DNA of 64,000 nucleotides from Shewanella amazonensis SB2B (GTDB lineage: Bacteria > Pseudomonadota > Gammaproteobacteria > Enterobacterales > Shewanellaceae), in the NCBI RefSeq assembly GCF_000015245.1, contig NC_008700.1, positions 1,928,001-1,992,000 on the forward strand. Reading direction: 5' to 3'. A model generated the notes under the pieces. That model made no database searches. It had not been told where the DNA came from and worked only from the letters and a program-made list of their open reading frames with translations. How positions within the stretch are numbered: the first letter of the stretch is position 1; every line of letters starts with the position of its first letter. Of this stretch, positions 1-9,049 are shown in pieces. Both the position numbers and the translations under genes were made by a program.

Positions 1-123
1 AACGTGAAATTGGGCATGTCACCTGTGGCCGGTTCAATTGTGGACATCAATAAGGGCGATGTGCATGTACAGCTGGACTCAGGCTTGACAGTGAAAGTCC
101 GCGCCGAGTATATACTGCTGTAA
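1..123 (+). CDS. proQ: RNA chaperone ProQ, C-terminal end (partial)
   Basis: Only the last 40 codons are present; the gene starts before the window. The readable tail contains the strings VHVQLDSGLTVKVRAEYILL and GMSPVAGSIVDI, which match the C-terminal Tudor-like domain of ProQ, the FinO-family RNA chaperone that binds sRNAs and mRNA 3' ends. The next gene is prc, and proQ-prc is the order known in E. coli. The RNA-binding FinO domain lies outside the window, so the identification rests on the tail and the neighbour. Confidence 0.85.
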   Translation, partial: NVKLGMSPVAGSIVDINKGDVHVQLDSGLTVKVRAEYILL

Positions 124-152
124 TTCATTGAAGTTTAAGGAGTAGCTTGTTG

Positions 153-2198
153 ATGCGAAAACTATCTCTGGCGGTATCCATTGCCGGGATCCTGGTAGGA
201 TCTTCTGCGTGGGCCATAGCGCCTGCCATTCAAATCGATGAGCTGCCCTCTCTGGTGCAGGAGCCTCAGCACAAGGTGGCCTCCAAGCGGGTAGCGGATC
301 TTTTTACCCGCTCACACTACCACAGGTTCAGCCTGGACGATGCCTTCTCCGAACAGATTTTCGACCGTTACCTTAAGCAGTTGGATTACCGTCGTAATGT
401 GCTGACTCAAGCCGATGTGCAGAACTTCGAAAAGTATCGCCATCAGTTTGATGACATGCTCAAAAACGGCGATATGACAGGCGCCTACGACATGTTCGAT
501 CTGGCCCAAAAGCGCCGGTATGAAGGTTTTGTTTACGCGCTGAGTCTGCTAGATAAAGAAATGGACTTTTCTCAGGCGGGTGACAAGTACCAGTATGACC
601 GTGAAGACGCTCCCTGGGCTAAGGACGAAGCCGAAATTCAGGAATTATGGCGTCAGCGCGTTAAATATGATGCGTTGAACCTTAAGTTGACCGGTAAAAA
701 CTGGACTGAAATCGTTGATGTGCTGCAAAAGCGCTACAACAACGCCATCAAACGCCTGGGCCAAACCCAGAGCGAAGATGTATTCCAGACAGTAATGAAC
801 GCGTTTTCACGCAGCATCGAGCCCCACACCAGCTATCTTTCCCCACGCAATGCCGAGCGTTTCCAGATGGAAATGAACCTCAGCCTCGAGGGCATTGGCG
901 CTGTGTTGCAAATGGATGACGACTACACCGTTATCAAGAGCATGGTTGCAGGTGGCCCTGCTGCCAGCAGTGAAAAATTGTCCCCCGATGACCGCATCAT
1001 AGGTGTAGGTCAGGAAGGTGGTGCCGTGGTGGACGTGATTGGCTGGCGTCTCGATGACGTAGTCGACCTTATCAAGGGCCCCAAAGGCAGCAAGGTCACC
1101 TTGCAAATTCTACCCAAGAAAGGTGGCTCCAACGCCAAACCAGTCGAAGTGACCCTGGTCAGGGATAAAATTCGCCTTGAAGATCGGGCTGCTACGTCCA
1201 AAGTGATTGAGCCCAACGAGGGGCAGTATGCCAACCGTAAGGTAGGCGTTATTCAGATCCCCGGTTTCTACATGAACCTGTCTCAGGATGTGGCTAAAGA
1301 GCTGCAAACCCTGAAAGAGGCGAAAGTAGAAGGTGTGATTATTGATCTGCGTGGCAATGGTGGTGGCGCCTTGACCGAAGCTGTGTTGCTGACAGGGCTC
1401 TTTATCGATATGGGGCCTGTGGTGCAGGTACGCGATGCCAATGGCCGCGTTTCCCAGCACAGAGACAACGATGGCAAGGTCACTTATTCAGGTCCCCTGA
1501 CTGTGATGGTGGACCGTTACAGTGCTTCTGCGTCTGAAATTTTTGCGGCCGCCTTGCAGGACTACCAGCGTGCGCTGATTGTTGGTGAGTCAACCTTCGG
1601 TAAGGGCACAGTTCAGCAGCATAAGGGCCTGGCGCGCATATACGATCTGTATGAAAAGCCAGTTGGCCATGTGCAGTACACAATTCAGAAGTTTTACCGT
1701 ATCAACGGTGGCAGCACCCAGCTTAAAGGGGTTACACCGGATATCCCGTTCCCCAGTGCCCTCGAGCCTGGAGAATACGGCGAGGCTGAAGAAGATAACG
1801 CACTGCCCTGGGATAAGGTACCTGTGGCCCAGTACAGCACGGTGGATGCTATCAGTGCCCCCCTCATTGCTGAACTGGATGCCAAACATCAGGGTCGCAT
1901 CAAGTCAGATGTGGAATTTGGCTATATTTATCAGGATATTGCTGAATATAAAAAGCACCACGATGAAAAGTCTGTATCACTGGTGGAAAGTGAGCGCATT
2001 GCTGAGCGTGAAGCTGATGACAAGAAACAGCTCGATCGCACCAATGAACGCCGCACCCGCGCCGGCCTCGATAAGGTAGCGAGCCTGGATGATATCGAGA
2101 AAGATATCGAAGCGCCGGATCCACTGCTGGATGAAACTGCCTATATCACACTGGATCTGGTTGATGCGGGCAAACTTGCGGCAACCAGCAAGCACTGA
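153..2198 (+). CDS. prc: Carboxy-terminal (tail-specific) protease Prc/Tsp
   Basis: A 681-residue periplasmic S41 serine protease that degrades proteins with nonpolar C-termini, including lipoprotein-processing and peptidoglycan-enzyme clients in other bacteria. Residues 1-21 form a signal peptide ending AWA. A PDZ domain lies around 240-330. The catalytic region is visible as YSASASE (about 456-462) with the general-base lysine in FGKGTVQ (about residue 484), the Ser-Lys dyad of this family. A long charged helical C-terminal region follows. The reading frame is open from a TTG at 147, but AAGGAG at 137-142 is spaced correctly (10 nt) for the ATG at 153, which also begins the signal peptide. 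It lies 29 nt after proQ and is probably cotranscribed with it. A strong terminator follows. Confidence 0.95.
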   Translation: MRKLSLAVSIAGILVGSSAWAIAPAIQIDELPSLVQEPQHKVASKRVADLFTRSHYHRFSLDDAFSEQIFDRYLKQLDYRRNVLTQADVQNFEKYRHQFDDMLKNGDMTGAYDMFDLAQKRRYEGFVYALSLLDKEMDFSQAGDKYQYDREDAPWAKDEAEIQELWRQRVKYDALNLKLTGKNWTEIVDVLQKRYNNAIKRLGQTQSEDVFQTVMNAFSRSIEPHTSYLSPRNAERFQMEMNLSLEGIGAVLQMDDDYTVIKSMVAGGPAASSEKLSPDDRIIGVGQEGGAVVDVIGWRLDDVVDLIKGPKGSKVTLQILPKKGGSNAKPVEVTLVRDKIRLEDRAATSKVIEPNEGQYANRKVGVIQIPGFYMNLSQDVAKELQTLKEAKVEGVIIDLRGNGGGALTEAVLLTGLFIDMGPVVQVRDANGRVSQHRDNDGKVTYSGPLTVMVDRYSASASEIFAAALQDYQRALIVGESTFGKGTVQQHKGLARIYDLYEKPVGHVQYTIQKFYRINGGSTQLKGVTPDIPFPSALEPGEYGEAEEDNALPWDKVPVAQYSTVDAISAPLIAELDAKHQGRIKSDVEFGYIYQDIAEYKKHHDEKSVSLVESERIAEREADDKKQLDRTNERRTRAGLDKVASLDDIEKDIEAPDPLLDETAYITLDLVDAGKLAATSKH

Positions 2199-2212
2199 TT
2201 TCCGACTTTGAT

Positions 2213-2242
2213 ATAAAAAACGCGCTCCGGCGCGTTTTTTTT
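2213..2242 (+). terminator. Rho-independent terminator after prc
   Basis: A short GC-rich inverted repeat (ACGCGC tccg GCGCGT) is followed by an uninterrupted run of eight T residues, 15 nt after the prc stop codon. An A run precedes the stem, so it may also work on the other strand. Confidence 0.85.
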
Positions 2243-2306
2243 CAGGATAAGCCGTATCCTCTTCTTACCCATAGAATTTGTCGAACACACTCTTAAAGGA
2301 CCTGAC

Positions 2307-4865
2307 ATGTCAGAATTACAGGCCAAGCATTTAAAAGATTATCAGTCTCCCGCTTTCACTATTTCCGAACTGGATATGTTGGTGGATTTGTACCCATCCA
2401 AGACACGCGTCATTGCCCGCAGCCAGGTGATCCGCTGCCGGGATAATGAAGCCCTGTTGCTTGATGGTGAAGGCCTTGAACTCAAATCAGTCAAGGTAAA
2501 CAACGAAGCGTACCCATATCAGATTGTCGCGGGTCAGTTACGTCTGGAAGGGCTTCCTGCACACTTCGCACTTGAGATTGAAACCGAGATAGACCCGGTG
2601 GGCAATTCCAGCCTTGAGGGGCTGTACATGTCAGATGGCGCCTACTGTACCCAGTGCGAGGCCGAAGGCTTTCGTCGTATTACCTATTTCCCCGATAGGC
2701 CCGATGTGCTTGCCAAATACCGGGTGCGAATTGAAGCGCCCAAGACGGGTTTCCCATACCTTTTGAGTAACGGTAACAAGGTCGAAGCCGGTGCACTCGA
2801 TGACGACCGCCATTATGTGGTGTGGGAAGACCCATTCCCGAAGCCAAGCTATTTGTTTGCCCTGGTTGCCGGTGATTTTGACTTGCTTCAAGACAGCTTT
2901 GTCACCCAGAGTGGCCGTCATGTGGCACTCGAAGTCTTCGTCGATAAAGGCAATTTACATAAGGCCCATCATGCGATGGCAAGCCTTAAAAAATCCATGG
3001 CGTGGGATGAAAGCCGCTTTGGTCTAGAGTACGATCTCGATATCTACATGATTGTAGCCGTTGACTTTTTCAACATGGGCGCCATGGAAAACAAGGGGCT
3101 CAACATTTTTAATACCAAGTATGTTCTTGCCGACATCGAAAGTGCAACGGACGATGACTTCCACGGTATTGAATCTGTGGTAGGGCATGAATACTTTCAC
3201 AACTGGACCGGCAATCGTGTTACCTGTCGCGATTGGTTTCAGTTGAGCCTCAAAGAAGGTCTGACGGTGTTTCGCGATCAGGAGTTCAGCTCGGATGTTG
3301 GTTCCCGGGCGGTAAATCGTATTCAGGCGATTAAGGTCATTAAAAATCAGCAGTTTGCCGAAGACTCGGGCCCTATGGCCCATCCCATCCGCCCTCAAAG
3401 CGTGATTGAGATGAATAACTTTTATACGGTCACTGTGTACAACAAGGGTGCTGAAGTTATTCGAATGATGCATACCCTGCTGGGCGAAGCGGGTTTCCAG
3501 GCAGGTATGAAGCTGTATTTTCAGCGCCACGATGGTCAAGCCGTCACCTGTGATGATTTTGTCGGAGCCATGGAAGATGCCAGCGGCGTCGATTTGAGCC
3601 AGTTCCGTCTGTGGTATAACCAGGCTGGTACCCCAACGCTAAAAGTTTCAGACAGCTTTGATGCCAGAAGTGGAGAATACCGCCTGGTGGTTCTGCAGCA
3701 GTTGCCGCCTCAGGCGGGTGACGATGCGAAGCCCATGCACATTCCCTTTGATCTGGAACTTATCGGTGATGATGGCAAGTCGCTTTTAAACAAGGTGCTT
3801 GACGTTAAAGAAGCCCATAACGAATTTGTGTTTGAGGGACTCAGCACCAGGCCTGTACCGTCTCTGCTGCAAAACTTTTCGGCGCCGGTGAAGCTTGAGT
3901 ACGACTTCACCACAGCGCAGCTTATCAGTTTGATGCGTAATGCAAGCTCGGAAGTCGCCCGCTGGGAAGCTTCGGTCAGCCTTATCAGCCGAGCCATTTG
4001 GGGCAATGTGAATGCCCTTGTTTCCGGCGGTGATATGGCGCTGGATACCCGTGTGGCCGATGCCTTCCGTGCTGTGCTGCTGGATGAGGAACTCGACCCC
4101 CAACTTGCCGCCGAAATTCTCAATATTCCATCTATCAATGCCTTGATTGAGCAGGTAGACAGCGTCAACTTCGATGCACTGGTCTCTGCCCGGGCCTTTG
4201 TGCTGGAAGAGCTGTCGGCCAATCTGGAAGACGAGCTGTTGGTTCGTTACAGAGAGCTTTATCACATCGACTCAGCGCCAGCGCGGGCCCTTAAGAATGC
4301 TTGCCTTGCCATGCTCGCCCGTGGTGGTTTGTGCCCCGAAGAGTTGGTCGAAAAGCAGTTTAATGAAAGCTGCAATATGACAGACTCGCTTGCAGCCCTT
4401 GGTGCTGCCATGGCTGGCGAGCTTGATTGCCAGGATAGCTTGCTTGAGCGGTTTGAGCAGCGCTGGGTCGACACGCCTCTGGTGATGGATAAGTGGTTTA
4501 TGCTACAAGCCAGTCGTCAGGATGACGCTGTTCTTGGCCGTATCGATGCTCTGGTCAGCCATAAGGCATTCAGTCTCAATAACCCCAATCGTGTGCGCTC
4601 GTTGATTGGCTGCTTTGCGGCCAATAATCCAGTGCAATTCCACCGCGAAGATGGCGAGGGATATCGCTTGTTAACCCGTTATTTGAAGCAGCTCAACGGC
4701 GTAAACCCACAGGTCGCCGCGCGGATCATTACGCCACTCATTCAGTTCGGCAAATTTGATGAAGGCCGTAAGCAGAACATGAAAGCCTGCCTCGAGGAGC
4801 TGATTGGTATGCCTGAGTTATCACGTGATCTGTACGAAAAGGTATCGCGTGCATTGTCGCAGTAA
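2307..4865 (+). CDS. pepN: Aminopeptidase N (M1 family)
   Basis: An 852-residue zinc aminopeptidase that removes N-terminal residues from peptides in the cytoplasm. The exopeptidase motif GAMEN is at about 258-262. The zinc site HEYFH is at 294-298, followed exactly 18 residues later by the third ligand Glu317 (KEGLTVF). The length and the C-terminal helical part (DUF3458-type region) fit gammaproteobacterial PepN. There is no signal peptide. The start ATG at 2307 follows AAAGGA. The gene stands alone between the prc terminator and a small DUF2835 gene. Confidence 0.96.
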   Translation: MSELQAKHLKDYQSPAFTISELDMLVDLYPSKTRVIARSQVIRCRDNEALLLDGEGLELKSVKVNNEAYPYQIVAGQLRLEGLPAHFALEIETEIDPVGNSSLEGLYMSDGAYCTQCEAEGFRRITYFPDRPDVLAKYRVRIEAPKTGFPYLLSNGNKVEAGALDDDRHYVVWEDPFPKPSYLFALVAGDFDLLQDSFVTQSGRHVALEVFVDKGNLHKAHHAMASLKKSMAWDESRFGLEYDLDIYMIVAVDFFNMGAMENKGLNIFNTKYVLADIESATDDDFHGIESVVGHEYFHNWTGNRVTCRDWFQLSLKEGLTVFRDQEFSSDVGSRAVNRIQAIKVIKNQQFAEDSGPMAHPIRPQSVIEMNNFYTVTVYNKGAEVIRMMHTLLGEAGFQAGMKLYFQRHDGQAVTCDDFVGAMEDASGVDLSQFRLWYNQAGTPTLKVSDSFDARSGEYRLVVLQQLPPQAGDDAKPMHIPFDLELIGDDGKSLLNKVLDVKEAHNEFVFEGLSTRPVPSLLQNFSAPVKLEYDFTTAQLISLMRNASSEVARWEASVSLISRAIWGNVNALVSGGDMALDTRVADAFRAVLLDEELDPQLAAEILNIPSINALIEQVDSVNFDALVSARAFVLEELSANLEDELLVRYRELYHIDSAPARALKNACLAMLARGGLCPEELVEKQFNESCNMTDSLAALGAAMAGELDCQDSLLERFEQRWVDTPLVMDKWFMLQASRQDDAVLGRIDALVSHKAFSLNNPNRVRSLIGCFAANNPVQFHREDGEGYRLLTRYLKQLNGVNPQVAARIITPLIQFGKFDEGRKQNMKACLEELIGMPELSRDLYEKVSRALSQ

Positions 4866-5003
4866 TTGTTAACCTTTATACGGTCAGTGCCTGTGTTATG
4901 ACGTCTTTTGGGTGTAATGCACAGGTGCGCCGGATAAAGACATTGGTGTTGATTGGGGTATGGGGTCAAGGTGGCTCAGCCCCTTCATATTCGGAGTGCG
5001 AAA

Positions 5004-5222
5004 TTGGAACTCTTTTTTCGACTTAATGTCGGCTTTAATGATTTTTTAAAATACTATCAAGGTGATGCAACCATGGTTGAAGTTAAAGACATTGAGGGCA
5101 GGGTACTTTGGATCAACGCCAGGCATTTTCGTCCCTATGTTACCCGCGACGGGATACAGGGACTTTTCCGCATGGAGCTCGATAAACAGGGCGAATTGCA
5201 GTTGTTACAAAAATTAGAGTAA
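5004..5222 (+). CDS. DUF2835 family protein
   Basis: A small protein of 72 residues with no known function. The core LNVGFNDFLKYYQGDATMVEV...RHFRPYVTRDGIQGLFRM matches the pattern I associate with DUF2835, a family of about 70-residue proteins often beside pepN in Shewanella and Vibrio. The frame is open from a TTG at 4953, but that start would add 17 residues unlike the family. The TTG at 5004 has a GGAG at 4993-4996 with 7 nt spacing and gives the family length, so I chose it. No signal peptide or membrane segment is seen. Confidence 0.75.
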   Translation: MELFFRLNVGFNDFLKYYQGDATMVEVKDIEGRVLWINARHFRPYVTRDGIQGLFRMELDKQGELQLLQKLE

Positions 5223-5532
5223 TAACTTAAAACGTTTGATTTATTCATCTTTGGCGAATTAGCGCATCCGCAAGCGCCTAAGCTATTGAAAAAAACTGAC
5301 TAATCCTACCAGTTATAAGAGACATTTCGGGCAACTAAAAAAAATTCAAATTCACACCTTTCAGTTTGGCTGCCAATAGCACCTAAGTGCTCAATTCTTT
5401 AGAAAATTTTCTCCATACTCGCCTTGCCGTGAACACGCAATTGCTGTAACAATGGTGTTACCTGTAGGCTAACCACATGTTGGTTGCAATACCTATAAAA
5501 AAGAATCCAGCAGGTTACGGAGAGAAGCTAAC
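5223..5532. other. Intergenic region upstream of the DUF1302 cassette
   Basis: About 310 bases without a gene, AT-rich in its middle. I see no terminator after DUF2835. Near its right end is the short inverted repeat GTAAC-N6-GTTAC (5446-5461), which lies between a possible -35 TTGCTG (5441-5446) and -10 TAGGCT (5465-5470), spacing 18. This could be the cassette promoter with an overlapping operator, but the promoter match is weak. Confidence 0.4.
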
Positions 5533-7608
5533 ATGAAAAGTGTTAAAAAGGGTTTTAACAAGACGGCGCTTTCTTTGGGGGTTGCGTCAGCCCTGAGTCT
5601 GGGAAGTATTCCTGCTCAGGCGGTATCGTTCGATTGGGGCGAAGTGCAAGGGTCTTTCGACTCGACCTTCACTCTTGGTGCCAGTTGGCGCGTGGAAAAA
5701 CGCGACTGGGACGGCCAAATCGGTAAGGTAAATCACCCCAGATTTGATTGGTCCAACTATTCTGCATTTGGCAACACCAAGTACACCTCGGCGGAAATCT
5801 GGGCTCAACCCGGTTCATACTCAAGTAACAACGACTTGAGCAACTTACTCTATTCCCAGGGCGACACCACGTCTGAAATTTTCAAAGGTTTGCATGAACT
5901 GTCGCTGAAATACGAAAACTTCGGTCTTTTCGCCCGTGGCATGTATTTCTATGACCGTAAGCTAAACGACGGTGACTTCGGTTTTTCTGATCCCATCACA
6001 GGTAAAGAGTTCGATCCCTGTGCAGACAAACGCGCGAAGGAATTGCAGTGTAAGGACATCCGTCTGCTGGATGCCTTTGTTTATGCCAACTTTGACTTTA
6101 ATGATGGCCAGAATCCGCTGACTGTTCGCGTCGGTAATCAGGTGGTCTCATGGGGCGAAAGTACGCTGATTGCCCACGGCATAGGTGTAATTAACCCGGT
6201 TGACCTGAACATCCTTAATGCACCCGGTGCGGAGCTCAAAGAGGCTTTCCGTCCACAGGGTATGGTGTGGGCGTCTCTGGGTGTGACAGAAAATCTCAGT
6301 CTGGAAGCCTTTTATCAGTATGACTGGCAGCCCATTTGGGTTCCAACACCGGGTTCGATTTTTGCCACCAACGACTTTGCCGGTTATGGCGGTTATCAGC
6401 AAAACGCCCAGCTTGGTTTTAACGCCAACCCGGATATCAATCTGGACTTCATTCAGGCCGAGTATGAAAAACTGGCACAAATGATTGTAGCCGGCGCCTT
6501 TTCATCTCCAGAAGGCACACAAAGTCTCATCCGTGCTGCACTGGCCTATCCAACCAAGGTAACCCTGATTCAGGACGAAGCCGAGGCGAGCGATGATGGT
6601 CAATATGGTATTAAGCTTGGGTACTACGCCCCTGAGCTGGGTGAAACCGAGTTTGGTCTTTACTATATGAACTACCACAGTCGTCGTCCGCTTATCAGCG
6701 GCACTGCGGCGAACTTCGACTTGGTTCCTCTGCTTACTGACATGACCACTGTTGGCATGAATGCCGGTAATATCGATCGCAACCTCATCCTCGGACTCGA
6801 AAGTTTCTCCAAGGCTCAGATTGTGTATCCGGAAGACATCCAGCTCTACGGTTTCAGCTTTAACACCCTGATTGGCGATACCTCGGTTGCCGGTGAAATT
6901 GCTCACCGTCAGGACGAGCCGCTGCAGATCGACGACGTGGAACTCCTGTTTGCCGCGATGCCGCAGCAGCTGGCGAATTCCAATGTGGTCGGCGGTGATT
7001 ACAGCTACCTCGATGGTCTGTCTCAGTACACCTCTTACTTCAATAAAGATGTGAATCCAGGTGATTATGCCGAAGGCTTTATCCGAGTGGATACCACTCA
7101 GGCCCAGTTCACCCTGACACACCTCTTTGGCCCAACTCTGGGGACTGACAACCTGACCATGCTTGCGGAAGTGGGTGGCATCTGGATCCACGACATGCCA
7201 TCACCTGACGAGCTTCGTCTCAATGGTCCTGGCACTGCCCGCAGCGGCGGTAAAGAAGGGTACGAAGCCATTATTCAGGTGCTGCACAATGGCCCTGAAA
7301 CCAACCCATTCCCAACAGATTTTGCCTGGGGTTACCGTATTGTGGCCAAGGCCGACTACAACAACCTGTTTGCCGGTATCAACGTGTCGCCACGGGTTAT
7401 CTGGTCACACGATGTTGACGGTATCACGCCAGATCCCCTGTTCCTGTTCACCGAGGGACGCAAGTCAGTGGCCGTGGGTATCAACTTTGACTACCAGAGC
7501 CGTTGGGGCGCCGATCTGTCTTACAACAGCTTCTTCGGTGGTGTAGGTACCACCAACGCCATGAGCGATCGCGATTATGTGTCGTTCAATATCAAGTATT
7601 CTATCTAA
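5533..7608 (+). CDS. DUF1302 family protein, probable outer-membrane beta-barrel
   Basis: A 691-residue exported protein. Residues 1-30 are a signal peptide (ends PAQA), followed by the family-typical start VSFDWGEVQGSFDSTFTLGASW. The rest is rich in alternating aromatic/polar segments and Gly/Asn/Asp turns, and the protein ends with an amphipathic strand (YVSFNIKYSI), as expected of an outer-membrane barrel. DUF1302 has no established biochemical function that I can state. It is the first gene of a cassette with DUF1329 (12 nt downstream), a YCF48-like protein and an RND transporter. The start at 5533 follows GGAG. The barrel assignment is inference from sequence pattern. Confidence 0.85.
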   Translation: MKSVKKGFNKTALSLGVASALSLGSIPAQAVSFDWGEVQGSFDSTFTLGASWRVEKRDWDGQIGKVNHPRFDWSNYSAFGNTKYTSAEIWAQPGSYSSNNDLSNLLYSQGDTTSEIFKGLHELSLKYENFGLFARGMYFYDRKLNDGDFGFSDPITGKEFDPCADKRAKELQCKDIRLLDAFVYANFDFNDGQNPLTVRVGNQVVSWGESTLIAHGIGVINPVDLNILNAPGAELKEAFRPQGMVWASLGVTENLSLEAFYQYDWQPIWVPTPGSIFATNDFAGYGGYQQNAQLGFNANPDINLDFIQAEYEKLAQMIVAGAFSSPEGTQSLIRAALAYPTKVTLIQDEAEASDDGQYGIKLGYYAPELGETEFGLYYMNYHSRRPLISGTAANFDLVPLLTDMTTVGMNAGNIDRNLILGLESFSKAQIVYPEDIQLYGFSFNTLIGDTSVAGEIAHRQDEPLQIDDVELLFAAMPQQLANSNVVGGDYSYLDGLSQYTSYFNKDVNPGDYAEGFIRVDTTQAQFTLTHLFGPTLGTDNLTMLAEVGGIWIHDMPSPDELRLNGPGTARSGGKEGYEAIIQVLHNGPETNPFPTDFAWGYRIVAKADYNNLFAGINVSPRVIWSHDVDGITPDPLFLFTEGRKSVAVGINFDYQSRWGADLSYNSFFGGVGTTNAMSDRDYVSFNIKYSI

Positions 7609-7620
7609 AGGACAATAACA

Positions 7621-8985
7621 ATGAAGAAACTTGCGATATTGTCTGCAGCGGTAATGTTCGCCTTGGGTGGCGGCGCTGCAGTGGCGAAAGTCTCCGAGGC
7701 CGAAGCGGCCAAACTGGGTACCAGCCTGACTCCCATGGGCGGTGAAATGGCTGCCAGTGCCGATGGTTCCATCCCAGCGTGGAATGGCGGTATCACAGCC
7801 GCACCTGCCGGTTACAAAAAGGGCGACCACCATCCTGATCCTTATTCAGCCGACAAGGTTGAATACACTGTGACCAAGGCTAATCTGGAGCAGTACAAGA
7901 GTTTGTTGACCCCCGGTCAAATCAAGCTGTTTGAACTGTATCCCGACACTTTCAAAATGAACGTCTACAAAACCCAGCGCAGCGCATCTGCACCCCAGTG
8001 GGTGTACGATGCCACCAAGGCCAACGCATCCCGCGCCGAACTGGTTCAGGGTGGCAACGGTGTAGTGGGTGCCGCTGTGGGTATTCCATTCCCCATTCCA
8101 CAAAACGGTCTTGAGGCTATCTGGAACCATATCCTGCGTTTCCGTGGCGTAGACATTGAAACCCAGCGTAACCAGGCTGCACCTGCCAAGGGCGGCGGTT
8201 ATACCTTGGTTGAGTTGTCTGAGCAGCTGCGCTTTGAGTACTCACAGCCAGACATGACACCTGAAAAGCTTAAAGAAAACAACACGCTTGCACTTTTCAA
8301 GCAGGTTGTGACCCAGCCAGCCCGTTTGGCCGGTACCGCGCTTTTGGTGAAAGAAACCCTGGATCAGGAAGCTCTGCCTCGTCAGGCATGGACCTATAAC
8401 ACCGGGCAGCGCCGGGTGCGCAAGGCGCCCAACGTAGCCTTTGATACCCCGGGTACCGTATCCGACGGTCTGCGCACCACTGACGACTACGATATGTTCA
8501 ACGGCTCTCCAAGCCGCTACAACTGGGAACTGGTGGGCAAAAAGGAAATCCTGATCCCGTACAACGACTACAAGTTGCACTCAGATAAGGTCAAGTACGA
8601 CGATATCCTGACTCCGGGTCACATCAACCCTGATCTGGTGCGTTGGGAGAAGCACCGCGTATGGGAAGTGAAAGCGACCCTGAAAGACGGCATGCGCCAC
8701 ATCTACAAAACCCGCGTGTTCTTCCTGGATGAAGACTCATGGCAGGTGTCTGCCACCGACATGTACGACAACCGTGATGAACTCTACCGTGTGGCCTTTG
8801 CCCATGGCTTGAACTATTACGAAGTGCCTGCGCACTGGAGTACGCTGGAAGTGTTCCACGACCTGCAATCACGCCGTTATCTGGCCATTGGTCTGGATAA
8901 TGAAGGCAGCATGTACGACTTCGATGCCAAGCTGTCTGCGTCCGACTTCACACCGGACGCACTGCGTCGTGAAGGCGTGCGTTAA
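7621..8985 (+). CDS. DUF1329 family periplasmic protein
   Basis: A 454-residue exported protein. The signal peptide is residues 1-22 (ends AVA); there is no lipobox cysteine, so it should be soluble in the periplasm or bound to an envelope partner. The family is recognised from its start (LGTSLTPMGGEMAA, IPAWNGGI) and the conserved central stretch PNVAFDTPGTVSDGLRT with YDMFNGSP. DUF1329 proteins are usually encoded right after a DUF1302 gene, as here (12-nt gap, AAAGGA ribosome site). The fold has been compared with LolA/LolB-type lipid-binding proteins, which would suit a lipid shuttle, but function is unproven. Confidence 0.88.
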   Translation: MKKLAILSAAVMFALGGGAAVAKVSEAEAAKLGTSLTPMGGEMAASADGSIPAWNGGITAAPAGYKKGDHHPDPYSADKVEYTVTKANLEQYKSLLTPGQIKLFELYPDTFKMNVYKTQRSASAPQWVYDATKANASRAELVQGGNGVVGAAVGIPFPIPQNGLEAIWNHILRFRGVDIETQRNQAAPAKGGGYTLVELSEQLRFEYSQPDMTPEKLKENNTLALFKQVVTQPARLAGTALLVKETLDQEALPRQAWTYNTGQRRVRKAPNVAFDTPGTVSDGLRTTDDYDMFNGSPSRYNWELVGKKEILIPYNDYKLHSDKVKYDDILTPGHINPDLVRWEKHRVWEVKATLKDGMRHIYKTRVFFLDEDSWQVSATDMYDNRDELYRVAFAHGLNYYEVPAHWSTLEVFHDLQSRRYLAIGLDNEGSMYDFDAKLSASDFTPDALRREGVR

Positions 8986-9005
8986 TTTTTATCAGCCAGT
9001 AAACC

Positions 9006-9028
9006 GGGGCGCATTCTGCGCCCCTAAT
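9006..9028 (+). terminator. Hairpin between DUF1329 and YCF48 genes (possible partial terminator)
   Basis: A perfect 8-bp stem, GGGGCGCA ttc TGCGCCCC, lies in the 64-nt gap. It is followed only by TAATTTTC, a weak T tract, so it more likely lowers downstream expression or stabilises the upstream mRNA than fully stops transcription. Confidence 0.6.
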
Positions 9029-9049
9029 TTTCAGCATTAGGATGTTTTT

